A stretch of 64,000 nucleotides of DNA from Micromonospora sediminimaris (GCA_900112325.1 FOLJ01000003.1:248001-312000); one strand, 5' to 3'; shown: positions 17,726 through 26,848, counted from the first letter of the stretch. Notes: generated from the letters alone by a model not told the origin. Translations and numbers: made by a program.

Positions 17726-18391
17726 CTAGTACGCCGGGCCGCCCGGCGGGAGGGGTGGCAGCGGGCCGACGACGCGTTCGTACGTGTGTGACAGCCCGTC
17801 GATGAGCGCCTCCAGGCCCAGCGCGAAGGCGCCCTCGTCGACCTGTTGCTGGTGCTCGGCGAGGCGGTGGGCCTGACTCAGGTGCGGGTACTGCTCGGCG
17901 TAGAGCCCCGGATCCTTCACGAAGCCCTGGGCGAAGGAACTGAGCGCGGAACCCATCACGAAGTAGCGCATCAGCGCGCCGATGTGTGTCGCCCGGGCGG
18001 GTGGCCAACCAGCCGCGACCAACCCGCCGTAGACAGCGTCGGCCATGGTCAGCGCCGCCGGACGTCGGCCGGGGCCGCGCGCCAGGTGCGGCACGATGTT
18101 CGGATGGGCGGCGAGGGCGGCCCGGTAGGAGTGGCCCCAGCGGCGCAGCGCCTCCCGCCAGTCCACCTCGGCGAAGAACGACACGTCGACCTGGCCGGTG
18201 ATGCTGTCCGCGACCGCGTCGAGGATCTCGTCCTTGGTGCCGAAGTGGTTGTACAGCGAGGGCCCGCGTACGCCGAGCGCGGCGGCGAGCCGGCGGGTGG
18301 AGAACGCGTCGAGCCCGTCGGCGTCGATCAACGCGGCGGCGGCCTCGACGATCCGCTCCCGGCTGAGCAGGGCCTGTCGCGGCCGGGGCAT
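17726..18391 (-). CDS. TetR family transcriptional repressor
   Basis: 221 residues. N-terminal Tet[22 protein letters not shown], then [20 protein letters not shown] as helices 2-3 (about 30-52). The C-terminal ligand domain (about 75-200) resembles the tetracycline-repressor type. ATG 18391 is chosen for the GAAGGAGG ribosome site. Divergent from the acyl-CoA dehydrogenase and upstream of the ALDH-ADH unit, with identical operators before both, so it probably represses the locus until an acyl-CoA or fatty/alcohol ligand binds. Confidence 0.92.
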   Translation of the reverse strand: MPRPRQALLSRERIVEAAAALIDADGLDAFSTRRLAAALGVRGPSLYNHFGTKDEILDAVADSITGQVDVSFFAEVDWREALRRWGHSYRAALAAHPNIVPHLARGPGRRPAALTMADAVYGGLVAAGWPPARATHIGALMRYFVMGSALSSFAQGFVKDPGLYAEQYPHLSQAHRLAEHQQQVDEGAFALGLEALIDGLSHTYERVVGPLPPLPPGGPAY

Positions 18392-18454
18392 GGCGTCCTC
18401 CTTCGGGTGGGTGGCTCGCGGGGAACTTTGCCACACCGGGGTCTGGACAGCATA

Positions 18455-18473
18455 AAACTTGCACCGCTAGTTT
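18455..18473. promoter_or_regulatory. TetR-type operator, copy 2
   Basis: AAACTTGCACCGCTAGTTT, the exact reverse complement of the site at 17702-17720. It ends 6 bp before the acyl-CoA dehydrogenase ATG (18480), and no Shine-Dalgarno fits in between, so the transcript may be leaderless and the bound repressor would cover the start site. It also lies in the TetR gene's own promoter region. Confidence 0.87.
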
Positions 18474-18479
18474 ACTGCC

Positions 18480-19628
18480 ATGGACCTTCACCTCTCGGCC
18501 GAGCAGGTCGCGGTCCGCGCGCTCGCCGCCGACTTCGTCAACCGCGAGGTGGTGCCGCACGCGACGGCCTGGGACCGGCGCGAGGCGGTCGACCCCGGCA
18601 TCGTCGGCAAGCTCGGCGAGGTCGGCTTCCTTGGCCTCACCATCGCCGAGGAGTACGGCGGATCCGGCGGCGACCACCTCGCGTACTGCCTGGTGCTTGA
18701 GGAACTCGGCCGGGGCGACTCCGCCGTCCGGGGCATCGTGTCGGTCTCGCTCGGCCTGGTCGCCAAGTCGATCGCCACCCACGGCACCCCGGAGCAGCGG
18801 GAACGGTGGCTGCCCGCGCTCTGCTCCGGCACCGCGCTCGGCTGCTTCGCCCTCACCGAGCCGGACAGCGGCTCGGACGCGGCGGCGCTTACCACCCGCG
18901 CGGTCCGCGACGGCGACGACTGGCTGCTGACCGGCCGCAAGACGTTCATCACCAACGGCACCACCGCCGACGTGGCGCTGCTCTTCGCCCGTACCGGCGG
19001 CCCGGGCCACCGGGGGATCACCGCGTTCCTGGTGCCGACCGACAGCCCCGGCCTCACCCGGTCGGAGATCAAGGGAAAGCTGGGCCTGCGCGGGCAGGCC
19101 ACCGCCGAACTCGTCCTCGACGCCGTCCGGGTGCCCGACACCGCCCGCCTCGGCGAGCGCGGTGCCGGCTTCAAGCTGGCGCTGGCCACCCTCGCCAAGG
19201 GCAGGATGTCGGTCGCCGCCGGCTGCGTCGGCATCGCCCAGGGCTGCCTGGACGCCGCCGTCGGCTACGCCGGAACACGTACGCAGTTCGGCAAGCCGAT
19301 CGCCGGACACCAGCTCGTACAGCAACTGCTCGCCGGCATCGCGGTCGACACCGCCGCCGCGCGGCTGCTGGTCTGGCGGGTCGCCGACCTGATCGACCGG
19401 GGCGAGCCGTTCGCCACCGAGGCGTCGATGGCGAAGCTGTTCGCCAGCGAGGCCGCCGTCCGCGCGGCGAACGACGCCATCCAGGTCTTCGGCGGGTACG
19501 GCTACATCGACGAGTACCCGGTCGGCAAGTACCTGCGCGACGCCCGCGTCGCCACCCTCTACGAGGGCACCAGCCAGATCCAGCAGTTACTCATCGGGCG
19601 GGCGCTCACCGGCGTCAACGCCTTCTGA
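18480..19628 (+). CDS. acyl-CoA dehydrogenase
   Basis: 382 residues with all acyl-CoA dehydrogenase domains: N-terminal helices, the FAD-contacting CFALTEPDSGSDAAAL (about 120-135) and FITNGTTADV (about 158), and the C-terminal IQVFGGYGYIDEYPVGKYLRD segment (split at about 338-358) followed by the Glu-containing LYEGTSQIQ (about 360-369, catalytic base region). Oxidises an acyl-CoA to the 2-enoyl-CoA. First gene of the TetR-controlled rightward operon; the next gene begins 24 bp downstream. Confidence 0.93.
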   Translation: MDLHLSAEQVAVRALAADFVNREVVPHATAWDRREAVDPGIVGKLGEVGFLGLTIAEEYGGSGGDHLAYCLVLEELGRGDSAVRGIVSVSLGLVAKSIATHGTPEQRERWLPALCSGTALGCFALTEPDSGSDAAALTTRAVRDGDDWLLTGRKTFITNGTTADVALLFARTGGPGHRGITAFLVPTDSPGLTRSEIKGKLGLRGQATAELVLDAVRVPDTARLGERGAGFKLALATLAKGRMSVAAGCVGIAQGCLDAAVGYAGTRTQFGKPIAGHQLVQQLLAGIAVDTAAARLLVWRVADLIDRGEPFATEASMAKLFASEAAVRAANDAIQVFGGYGYIDEYPVGKYLRDARVATLYEGTSQIQQLLIGRALTGVNAF

Positions 19629-19652
19629 ACCCGCGAGAGGAACCGTGAGCAC

Positions 19653-20825
19653 ATGGACTTCGGGCTGTCCGACGAGGAACGGGCCATCCGCGACACCGCC
19701 CGCGACTTCATCACCCGCGAGGTCATGCCCTTGGAGCAGGAGCTGCTGCGTCGCGAGCGGGCCCACCAGCCCGGCCTGGAACGCTCCGAGCTGAGGGAGT
19801 TGCAGCTCAAGGCCCGCAAGTTCGGCTTCTGGGGGTTGGCCACGCCGGCGGAGTACGGCGGCATGGACCTGCCCGCCGTCGTCCAGTCGCTGATCTGGAC
19901 GGAGATCGGCCGCAGCTTCGTGCCGTTCCGTTTCGGCGGCGAGGCGGACAACATCCTCTTCCACGCCACGGAGGAGCAGCGGCAGGAGTTCCTGCTGCCC
20001 ACCATCGAGGGGGAGCGGAACTCCTGCTTCGCCATCACCGAGCCGGGCGCCGGCTCCGACGCCGCCAACATCCGGTTCCGGGCCCGGCGCGACGGTGACG
20101 ACTGGATCCTCAACGGCGAGAAGACCTTCATCACCGGCGGCAACGAGGCCGACTTCGCCATCGTCATCGCGGTCACCGACCCGGAGCGCGGGGCCCGCGA
20201 CGGCGGAGCGACCGCGTTCCTGGTGGACCGGGCGATGGGCTGGCGGTCGGAGTTCATCCCCACCATGGGCGAGGGCGGGCCCGCCTCGCTGTTCTTCGAC
20301 GACGTACGGGTGCCGAACCGCAACATCCTCGGCGAGGTCGGGCAGGGCTTCACCCTGGCGATGCAGTGGATCGGCAAGGGCCGCTACACGATCCCCTCGC
20401 ACGCCGTCGGCATCGCCGAACGCGCGCTGCGGATGGCCATCGATCACGCCAACACCCGGGAGACCTTCGGGGCCAGGATCGGCACCAACCAGGCCATCCA
20501 GTGGATGATCGCCGACTCGGAGACCGAGCTGGAGGCGGCCCGGTGGCTGATCCTGCGGGCCGCCTGGACGGTCGACGCCGGTCTGGACCCGAGGCACGCC
20601 TCCTCGATGGCGAAGCTCTACGGCGCCGGCATGGTCAACCGGGTGGTCGACCGGGTCATGCAGATCCACGGCGGGATGGGCTACACCCGCGAGCTGCCGA
20701 TCGAACGCTGGTACCGGCAGGTGCGGCTGTACCGGATCTTCGAGGGCACCGACGAGATGCAGCGACTGATCATCTCCCGCGACCTGCTGCGCGGGTACAC
20801 GAAGCTCGGAGGGCATCTGGGATGA
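19653..20825 (+). CDS. acyl-CoA dehydrogenase (second paralogue)
   Basis: 390 residues, same fold as its upstream neighbour but clearly diverged. FAITEPGAGSDAANI (about 125-139), FITGGNEADFAIVI (about 165-178), and C-terminal MQIHGGMGYTRELPIERWYRQ (split at about 336-356) with RIFEGTDEMQR (about 360-370). The sequence resembles the branched or medium-chain acyl-CoA dehydrogenase group. Its TGA overlaps the MaoC start (ATGA, 20822-20825), so the two are translationally coupled. Two different dehydrogenases suggest two steps or two chain lengths. Confidence 0.92.
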   Translation: MDFGLSDEERAIRDTARDFITREVMPLEQELLRRERAHQPGLERSELRELQLKARKFGFWGLATPAEYGGMDLPAVVQSLIWTEIGRSFVPFRFGGEADNILFHATEEQRQEFLLPTIEGERNSCFAITEPGAGSDAANIRFRARRDGDDWILNGEKTFITGGNEADFAIVIAVTDPERGARDGGATAFLVDRAMGWRSEFIPTMGEGGPASLFFDDVRVPNRNILGEVGQGFTLAMQWIGKGRYTIPSHAVGIAERALRMAIDHANTRETFGARIGTNQAIQWMIADSETELEAARWLILRAAWTVDAGLDPRHASSMAKLYGAGMVNRVVDRVMQIHGGMGYTRELPIERWYRQVRLYRIFEGTDEMQRLIISRDLLRGYTKLGGHLG

Positions 20826-21286
20826 GGCGCTTCGCCAGCATCGACGAGTTGGCCGGCGCGATCGGCGAGCGACTCGGGCCGGGCCCGTGGTTCCCCATCG
20901 ACCAACGCCGGGTGAACCTGTTCGCCGACGCCACCGACGACCACCAGTGGATCCACCTCGACCAGGAACGGGCGGCGGCCGGGCCGTACGGCGGCACCAT
21001 CGCCCACGGCTACCTGACGCTCGCCCTGCTGCCCGCGTTGGTCGGCCGCCTCTACCGGGTGGACGGGGTGCGGATGGGGGTCAACTACGGCCTCAACCGG
21101 GTCCGCTTCCCCGCCCCGGTACGCGTCGGCAGCTCGGTGCGGGTCGTCGCCACCATCGACGAGGTCAGCCCGTTCGACGGCGGGGCGCAGCTGGTGGCCA
21201 CCGCGACCGTGGACGGTGACGGTGGCGGCAAGCCGGTCTGCGTGGCCGAGACGGTGAGCCGGTTGTACGTGGACCCGCCCCGATGA
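20822..21286 (+). CDS. MaoC-like (R)-hydratase
   Basis: 154 residues, hot-dog fold. Seen: FADATDDHQWIHLD with the catalytic Asp/His pair (about 38-51), YGGTIAHGYLTLALLP (about 60-75) and YGLNRVRFPAPV (about 90-101), the standard MaoC dehydratase signature. Hydrates 2-enoyl-CoA to 3-hydroxyacyl-CoA, the step after the dehydrogenases. Overlaps both neighbours by 4 bp. Confidence 0.92.
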   Translation: MRRFASIDELAGAIGERLGPGPWFPIDQRRVNLFADATDDHQWIHLDQERAAAGPYGGTIAHGYLTLALLPALVGRLYRVDGVRMGVNYGLNRVRFPAPVRVGSSVRVVATIDEVSPFDGGAQLVATATVDGDGGGKPVCVAETVSRLYVDPPR

Positions 21287-22212
21287 CCGCGCTCTCCCCG
21301 GCGACCGTGCTGGCCGGTTCCGCCGACCGGCACGCCGACACCGTCGCCGTCGTCGACGGCCGGGCCCGCGTCACGTACGCCGAATTGTGGTTGGAGGCCC
21401 GCTGCTACGGCGCCGGGCTGCGCGCCGCCGGGGTCCGCGACGGCGACGCGGTGGCCCTGCTCGCGCCGAACGTGGTGGATTTCCCCCGGGTCTACTACGG
21501 CGCTCTCGCCGCCGGTGCGGTCGTCCTACCGGTCGGCGTTCCGGTCGGTCCGCATGCCGACCACTTGGCCCGGGAGGCGAGGCTGCTGGTCTGCCACACC
21601 TCGCAACTGGCGGCCGGGCGGCGGCTCAGTGCGCGGGCCGGCGTACCGCTGCTCACCGTCGGCCCGGCCCGGGGCCTGTCCGGCGTACCCCGGTTGGAAG
21701 ATCTATGTGATACCCCACCCGGCGGTACCGCCACGTTCGCGGACCCGGACGTCGACCCGGCCGCCGACCCGGACGGCACCGACGTGGTGCTCGGCTGCCT
21801 GCCGCTGGGCGGCCGGTTCGGCCGGGCCGTCGCCCTGACCGGCACCTTCCGGGCGGGGGCGACCCTGGTGCTGCTGAGCCGCTTCACCGGCCCGGCGGCG
21901 CTGGACCTCATGCTGCGCGAGGAGGTCACCGTCTTCCACGGCACGTCGGCGATGTACGCGGCCCTGCTCGACGCGGCCCGGGGCCGCCGGGTACTGCCCC
22001 GGCTGCGTCACTGCGTGAGCCGGGCACCGCTGCCACCGTCCCTGCGGCAGCGCTTCACCAGCACCTTCGACACGGTTGTCCACGTGGCCGAGGGGGAGCG
22101 CGACTCGCCCGTGCCGGACCCGCCCGGCGGCAGGTCGCGCCCGGCCCGGCGGCTGCGCTCGCGTCGACTCGGCTGCCACGGTGAGCGGTACCGGTACGGG
22201 CCGGCGAGCTAG
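21283..22212 (+). pseudogene. decayed AMP-forming acyl-CoA synthetase
   Basis: 309 residues against about 500 for the family. Residues 1-165 match the N-terminal ANL fold (VTYAELWLEARCYGAGLRAAGV style). The frame then passes from DPDGTDVVLGCLPLGG straight to the segment that normally follows the P-loop, so the TSGTTGxPKG ATP-binding motif is missing. The usual HVFGQ is GGRFG, and after VVHVAEGE the frame drifts into Arg/Pro-rich sequence with no adenylation core or C-terminal domain. It should be catalytically dead. Overlap with MaoC shows that it was part of the operon. Confidence 0.8.
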
Positions 22213-22295
22213 CGCGGCGGCGGTCGCCGGACCCCGACCCGGCGTGGTTCCGATCGCCGTGCGGGCCGTCCGACGCCCTCGCCTACGATTCGCCA

Positions 22296-22814
22296 ATGAT
22301 CGGAAATGAGCCGGCGGCGGCCGAGGTGCGGCTGCGCCCGATGACGGCGGACGACGCCGACCGGGTACTGGCGATCTACCAGGCCGGGTTGGACGGCGGG
22401 AACGCCAGCTTCGAGACCGTCGCGCCGTCCTGGGCCGACTTCGACGCCGGCCGGTTGCCGGCGCACCGGCTGGTAGCGGTCGACGCAGACGGGACCCTCA
22501 TCGGCTGGATCGCTGTGTCGCCGACCTCTGCCCGGGCGGTCTACGCCGGGGTGGTGGAGCACTCCGTCTACGTCGACCCGGCCGCCCAGGGCCGGGGCGT
22601 GGCCCGGCTGCTGCTCGACGCGCTTATCGAGTCGACCGACGCGGCGGGCATCTGGACGATCCAGTCCGGCGTCTTCCCCGAGAACACCGCCAGCCTGGCG
22701 CTGCACCGGCGGGCCGGGTTCCGGGTGGTCGGCACCCGCGAACGGGTGGGCCGCCACCACGGCCGCTGGCGCGATGTCGTCCTGCTGGAGCGCCGCAGCC
22801 CGGTGGTGGACTGA
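22296..22814 (+). CDS. GNAT N-acetyltransferase, phosphinothricin-acetyltransferase-like
   Basis: 172 residues. GNAT acetyl-CoA site VDPAAQGRGVARLLLDAL (about 90-107), N-terminal NASFETVAPSW (about 36-46), and C-terminal ENTASLALHRRAGFRVVGTRER (split at about 128-149), as in the Pat/Bar amino-acid acetyltransferase group. Bar-like enzymes acetylate phosphinothricin; most chromosomal relatives have unknown amine or amino-acid substrates. ATG at 22296. Monocistronic, ending at a strong hairpin. Confidence 0.85.
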   Translation: MIGNEPAAAEVRLRPMTADDADRVLAIYQAGLDGGNASFETVAPSWADFDAGRLPAHRLVAVDADGTLIGWIAVSPTSARAVYAGVVEHSVYVDPAAQGRGVARLLLDALIESTDAAGIWTIQSGVFPENTASLALHRRAGFRVVGTRERVGRHHGRWRDVVLLERRSPVVD

Positions 22815-22822
22815 ACCGCGTC

Positions 22823-22853
22823 GGCGGGGGCCGGCGAGCCGCCGGCCCCCGCC
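22823..22853. terminator. strong bidirectional hairpin
   Basis: Perfect 14-bp stem (22823-22836 with 22840-22853) and 3-nt loop between the convergent acetyltransferase and beta-helix genes. No U-tract. Confidence 0.75.
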
Positions 22854-22860
22854 TGCGGCG

Positions 22861-24723
22861 CTACGGGTACTGCTCCAGGTAGACCGGAGCGCCGACCCGG
22901 TCCATGTCGGCCGCCTCGCCGACGCCGTTGACCACGTGGTCGATGGTGCCGGCGCTGAGATTCACCGTCATGATGTGGCGCAGCCGGATGCCGGGTCGCA
23001 CCGGCACCTCGAAGCCGTTCTCGGTACGGATCGACGGGTTGTTCTGGTTGAACACGTACACCCCGCCACCGTGCAGCGTGTGGTGGCGGACGCGGTCGCC
23101 GACCTTGTAGCCGGCCCACCCGTTGACCTTGCCGTTGTGCCAGTCCGCCTGGGTGGGCGGGTCGTAGGGCAGCTCGTTCTGGTAGAGGATCGTGGTGCCG
23201 TGCTCACCGTTCCACACGGTGTTGTACCGCTGGAAGTGCTCGACGAAGAGGCCGGTGGCGGTGACGTGGTCGCCGTTGACGACGACGCCGTAGCGACCGG
23301 TGTTGGTACGCCAGCGGTCGGTGTCGCCGTTGACGCCCTCGGTGAAGCCCTCGACACCGTGGTCGCCCCGCCACACCCAGGTGTGGTCGATCAGGACGTG
23401 GTCGCTGTTGACCTCCAGCGCGGTGTCCGTCCTGCCGATGTGTGGGCCGCCGACCCGGAAGTACACGTCGGACAGTGTGATCGGGTTACGCGGGGTGCTG
23501 TGGTTGCGGCCGTGCTTGCGGCCGACCCGCAGCAGCACCGGTGATTCCTTCAGGCCCGCGTCGATGGTGACCCCGGCGACGACCACGCCGGGCACCCCGG
23601 CGACGTTGAGCGGCACCGCGCCGTCGACCGCGGTCAGGGTGGCGTGCCCGATGCCGAGCACGATCGTGTCGGGCCGGCGGACCTCGATGCTGCGGGCCAC
23701 GTCGTACACCCCGGGGGTCAGCAGCAGGTGCCGGCCCCGGGCGAGTTCCCGGTTGATGACGTGCACCGGGTCGGACGGCCGGGCGACGAAGAAGTCGCTG
23801 ATCGGGATGGTCCGTCCCGGCGTCATCCGGGTACCCCAGGTGATGCCGCGCGTGTCGCGGCGCACGGCCGGCACCCGGACCTGGTACTTGCCCCTGGCGT
23901 CGACGAAGAGGTACGGCTTCTCCCGGCTCAACGGGGTCGTGTCGAGCGTCGTGTACGGCGGGTCGGGGAACCCGGCGTCGTCGGGAGCGCCGACGACCCC
24001 GGCGAACACCTGGTTCCACACGGCGTTGGACCAGCTCTCGACCTCGCTGTTGCGGGTGAGCCACTGCTGCTGGGAGCCGTTTGTGGTGGCCGGCAGCCGG
24101 GAGTCGGCGATGAAGCCGCCGCTTGCGTACTGCGGCCCGTTGGTGCAGTAGTCCATGAGCGACAGTCCGCCGCCGCTGATGTCGAGCCGGCGCATCGACA
24201 CGGCCTGGGACACCGCCCAGAAGTTGGCCGTGGCGCGGCAGTCGTCCTGGCCGGTGGCGTTGATGCGCAGCGACAGGTTGCTCAGCGTGCGCCAGAAGTT
24301 GACGAGCGCGATGCAGTTGGCGGTGCCACCCTCGGTGAGACAGCGGTTGTACGCCTCGACCTTGCCGTTGATGACCACGTCGGTGGGGGAGGCGCCGAGG
24401 CCGGAGATCTCGGTGTAGTAGCCCACCTTGATCTGGAGCGGCTGGTCGGCCGTGCCGTAGTGGCCCGGCCGGAACAGGTAGGCGTGCCGGGTGGTGCCCA
24501 TCTCGTTGTCGACCTGCGCGGCGTGGGCCGCGTCGAGGGTCGCCTGGATCTGGCTGACCGGCATGCTCGGGTCGAAGATGGTGACGTTGGGCCCGAAGGT
24601 GGGGCCGGTCGGTCGGGGCGGGCCCGCGCTGACCGGGGTGTTCGTGGCGACCGCGGCGGTGGTCAGCACCAGCCCGAAGGCCAGTGCCCGGCCGAGTCGC
24701 CGGTGCGGTGGTGGGGTCGGCAT
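22861..24723 (-). CDS. secreted parallel beta-helix protein, probable carbohydrate-active
   Basis: 620 residues. Signal peptide at about 1-31 (RRLGRALAFGLVLTTAAVA, cleavage near SAGPP). The remainder repeats short strand-turn units with Asn/Asp/Gly turns (VVINGKVEAYNR, LSNLSLRINATG, HVLIDHTWVWRGDHG, IRTENGF), the pattern of pectate-lyase or GH-like right-handed beta helices. Homologues are often named after other domains without evidence. A LacI-type palindrome lies 64 bp upstream of the ATG and supports sugar-controlled expression. Substrate and reaction unknown. ATG 24723 was chosen because the signal peptide follows it. Confidence 0.75.
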   Translation of the reverse strand: MPTPPPHRRLGRALAFGLVLTTAAVATNTPVSAGPPRPTGPTFGPNVTIFDPSMPVSQIQATLDAAHAAQVDNEMGTTRHAYLFRPGHYGTADQPLQIKVGYYTEISGLGASPTDVVINGKVEAYNRCLTEGGTANCIALVNFWRTLSNLSLRINATGQDDCRATANFWAVSQAVSMRRLDISGGGLSLMDYCTNGPQYASGGFIADSRLPATTNGSQQQWLTRNSEVESWSNAVWNQVFAGVVGAPDDAGFPDPPYTTLDTTPLSREKPYLFVDARGKYQVRVPAVRRDTRGITWGTRMTPGRTIPISDFFVARPSDPVHVINRELARGRHLLLTPGVYDVARSIEVRRPDTIVLGIGHATLTAVDGAVPLNVAGVPGVVVAGVTIDAGLKESPVLLRVGRKHGRNHSTPRNPITLSDVYFRVGGPHIGRTDTALEVNSDHVLIDHTWVWRGDHGVEGFTEGVNGDTDRWRTNTGRYGVVVNGDHVTATGLFVEHFQRYNTVWNGEHGTTILYQNELPYDPPTQADWHNGKVNGWAGYKVGDRVRHHTLHGGGVYVFNQNNPSIRTENGFEVPVRPGIRLRHIMTVNLSAGTIDHVVNGVGEAADMDRVGAPVYLEQYP

Positions 24724-24786
24724 GCGTTCGTCCTTCCCGTCGGGCCGGTTGCTGGCGGGCCCGACGACACGGTGGACCAGGTATGT

Positions 24787-24798
24787 GAGAGCGCTCTC
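24787..24798. promoter_or_regulatory. LacI-family operator palindrome
   Basis: Perfect 12-bp palindrome GAGAGCGCTCTC with the CG centre typical of LacI/GalR operators (CebR-type sites are T-GGGAGCGCTCCC-A). It lies 64 bp upstream of the beta-helix gene, in the divergent gap before 24932. Confidence 0.65.
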
Positions 24799-24931
24799 TC
24801 GCCGAGATGTTTCTACCCCGTGACGCCGCCGTGCGCCAGGTTCCGCGACTCCCAGCCCGCGCGAACAGTCCACTCGGCTGGGTACCTCGGCATCGGCCGG
24901 GTGCCGGCGGTCCGGAAGGTACCCTCGGCCG

Positions 24932-25642
24932 GTGTTCTCGCCCAACGGCCCGTCGCTACGGGAGCTGTGCGTCCAGGCGCTCTCCTCGGTGGAGCGCGGC
25001 TACGACCTGCTGGCGCCGAAGTTCGACCACACGCCCTTCCGTACGCCGGACAGCGTTCTCCGCGCGACCGCGCAAGCACTTACCGAAGTCGGGGCGTTCG
25101 ACAATGGGTTGGACGTGTGCTGCGGCACCGGCGCGGGGATGCAGGTCCTCAGCTCCCTGTGTCGGGATCGGATCACGGGCGTGGACTTCAGCGCCGGGAT
25201 GCTCGCGCAGGCGCGCCGCGCATTCCCGGAAGCCAACTGGGTACGGGCCGACGCTTGGGCCCTGCCGTTCACCGAGGGATTCGATCTCGCGGTCAGCGCC
25301 GGCGCGCTCGGGCATTTCCTGCCGGAGGAACGCCCCGCGCTCTTCGCCGGGGTCCACCGGGCGCTGCGACCGGGTGGGCTGTTCGCCATTCCGATCGGTA
25401 CGCCGTCGCCGCGTACCTCGGTCTCGCACTGGGTCACCCGCGGATTCGACCTGACCATGCGGGTCCGCAACGCCGTGTGGCGCCCGCCGTTCGTGATGTA
25501 CTACCACACCACCAGCCTCTCCGCGCTGCGTGACGACCTGACGGCGGTCGGCTTCACCGCGACCGACACCGCCCTGACCGGTCTGGGTCAGCACCCCGGC
25601 GGCAGCCCACGGTTCCGGCTCATCCTCGCGCGCAAGCGCTGA
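24932..25642 (+). CDS. class I SAM-dependent methyltransferase
   Basis: 236 residues from GTG 24932. Motif I LDVCCGTGAGMQVL (about 55-68), motif II with acidic ITGVDFSAGMLAQA (about 77-90), the post-motif RADAWALPF (about 101-109) and GGLFAIPIG. This is a methyltransferase-11 type fold for small-molecule substrates. No partner genes reveal the substrate; divergent from the beta-helix protein and convergent with pobA. Confidence 0.85.
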   Translation: MFSPNGPSLRELCVQALSSVERGYDLLAPKFDHTPFRTPDSVLRATAQALTEVGAFDNGLDVCCGTGAGMQVLSSLCRDRITGVDFSAGMLAQARRAFPEANWVRADAWALPFTEGFDLAVSAGALGHFLPEERPALFAGVHRALRPGGLFAIPIGTPSPRTSVSHWVTRGFDLTMRVRNAVWRPPFVMYYHTTSLSALRDDLTAVGFTATDTALTGLGQHPGGSPRFRLILARKR

Positions 25643-25661
25643 CCTCCGTCGCCTCCGGGGC

Positions 25662-26831
25662 TCAGACCTCGGGTAGGCCGACGTAGTTCTCCGCGAGGCT
25701 TGTCGCGTACGCCGGGGAGGTGGTGACGTAGCGCAGGGTCGCCGACTGGAGCTTCGCCTCGTACGGGTCGTCGGCGTTGAGCCGGTGCAGCATCGACGTC
25801 ATCCACCAGGAGAACTGCTGGGCCCGCCAGACCCGGCGCAGCGCGGTACGCGAGTAGCCGTCCAGCAGGTGGGTGCTGCCGTCGGCGTACCAGGCGGCGA
25901 AGGCGTCACCGAGCAACGCGACGTCGGCCAGCGCCAGGTTCATGCCCTTGGCGCCGGTCGGCGGCACGATGTGCACCGCGTCGCCGGCCAGGTACAGCCG
26001 CTGCCACTGCATCGGCTCGACCACCAGGCTGCGCAGCGGGGTGATCGACTTCTCCAGCACCGGCCCCTCGTTGAGCGTCCAGTTCGGCACCGTCTCCAAC
26101 CGGGTCCGCAGTTCGGCCCAGATCCGCTCGTCCGGCCAGTCGGCGATGTCCTCGTCGGCCGGCACCTGGAGGTACAGCCGGGATATCTGCGGCGAGCGCA
26201 TGCTGTAGAGGGCGAAGCCGCGTTCGTGGTGGGCGTAGATCAGCTCCTCCACCGCGGGCGGGGCGGCGGCGAGCACGCCCAGCCAGGCGAACGGGTAGGT
26301 GCGCTCGTAGGTGGTCAGCACCCCGTCGGGCACCGTCGGCCGGCTGATCCCGTGGTAGCCGTCGCAACCGACCACGAAGTCGCAGTGCAGCTCCTCGTCC
26401 CGGCCCTGGCGTCGAAAGTGGATCAGCGGTGCGGTGTCCAGCCCGGACAGCCGGTCGGCGGGTGCCTCGAACAGGATCGTCCCGCCCGCCGCCAGCCGGG
26501 CGGCGATCATGTCCTTGACCACTTCCTGCTGGCCGTACACGGTGATCGCCCGGCCGGTCAGCTCGGTCATCGGCACCCGGTGCGACTCGCCGTCGAAGCG
26601 CAACTCGATGCCCTCGTGCCGCATCCCCTCCCGGTCCAGGCGTGCCCCCAGCCCGGTGTCCCGCAGCAGGTCGACCGAGCCCTGTTCGAGCACGCCCGCG
26701 CGTAGCCGGTGCTCCACGTACTCCCGGCTGCGGCTCTCCAGCACCACCGAGTCGATCCCGTGCCGGTGCAGCAGGTGCGACAGCATGAGACCGGCCGGTC
26801 CCGCTCCGATGATGCCGACCTGAGTACGCAT
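25662..26831 (-). CDS. pobA: 4-hydroxybenzoate 3-monooxygenase
   Basis: 389 residues, the expected PobA length. FAD dinucleotide motif GIIGAGPAGLMLSHLL (about 6-21), HRLRAGVLEQG (about 42-52, active-site region), DG motif VVGCDGYHGISR (about 154-165), second FAD site LYLAGDAVHIVPPTGAKGMN (about 278-297). Hydroxylates 4-hydroxybenzoate to protocatechuate with NAD(P)H and O2. ATG 26831 lies behind an AAGGAGG-type site. It follows the aldehyde dehydrogenase by 17 bp and feeds the pca genes opposite. Confidence 0.94.
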   Translation of the reverse strand: MRTQVGIIGAGPAGLMLSHLLHRHGIDSVVLESRSREYVEHRLRAGVLEQGSVDLLRDTGLGARLDREGMRHEGIELRFDGESHRVPMTELTGRAITVYGQQEVVKDMIAARLAAGGTILFEAPADRLSGLDTAPLIHFRRQGRDEELHCDFVVGCDGYHGISRPTVPDGVLTTYERTYPFAWLGVLAAAPPAVEELIYAHHERGFALYSMRSPQISRLYLQVPADEDIADWPDERIWAELRTRLETVPNWTLNEGPVLEKSITPLRSLVVEPMQWQRLYLAGDAVHIVPPTGAKGMNLALADVALLGDAFAAWYADGSTHLLDGYSRTALRRVWRAQQFSWWMTSMLHRLNADDPYEAKLQSATLRYVTTSPAYATSLAENYVGLPEV

Positions 26832-26848
26832 CCATGCCTCCTTGGGAC

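Noticed and set aside
17448..19325. A 625-codon open frame opposite the acyl-CoA dehydrogenase and across the TetR gene
   Set aside because: Composition is Gly/Arg/Pro/Ala-rich with no family pattern, while the other strand holds clear TetR and dehydrogenase motifs. It is a high-GC shadow.
24723..24945. Longer start for the beta-helix protein
   Set aside because: An upstream extension would bury the signal peptide behind 74 residues and would cover the LacI-type palindrome. ATG 24723 has a suitable ribosome site.
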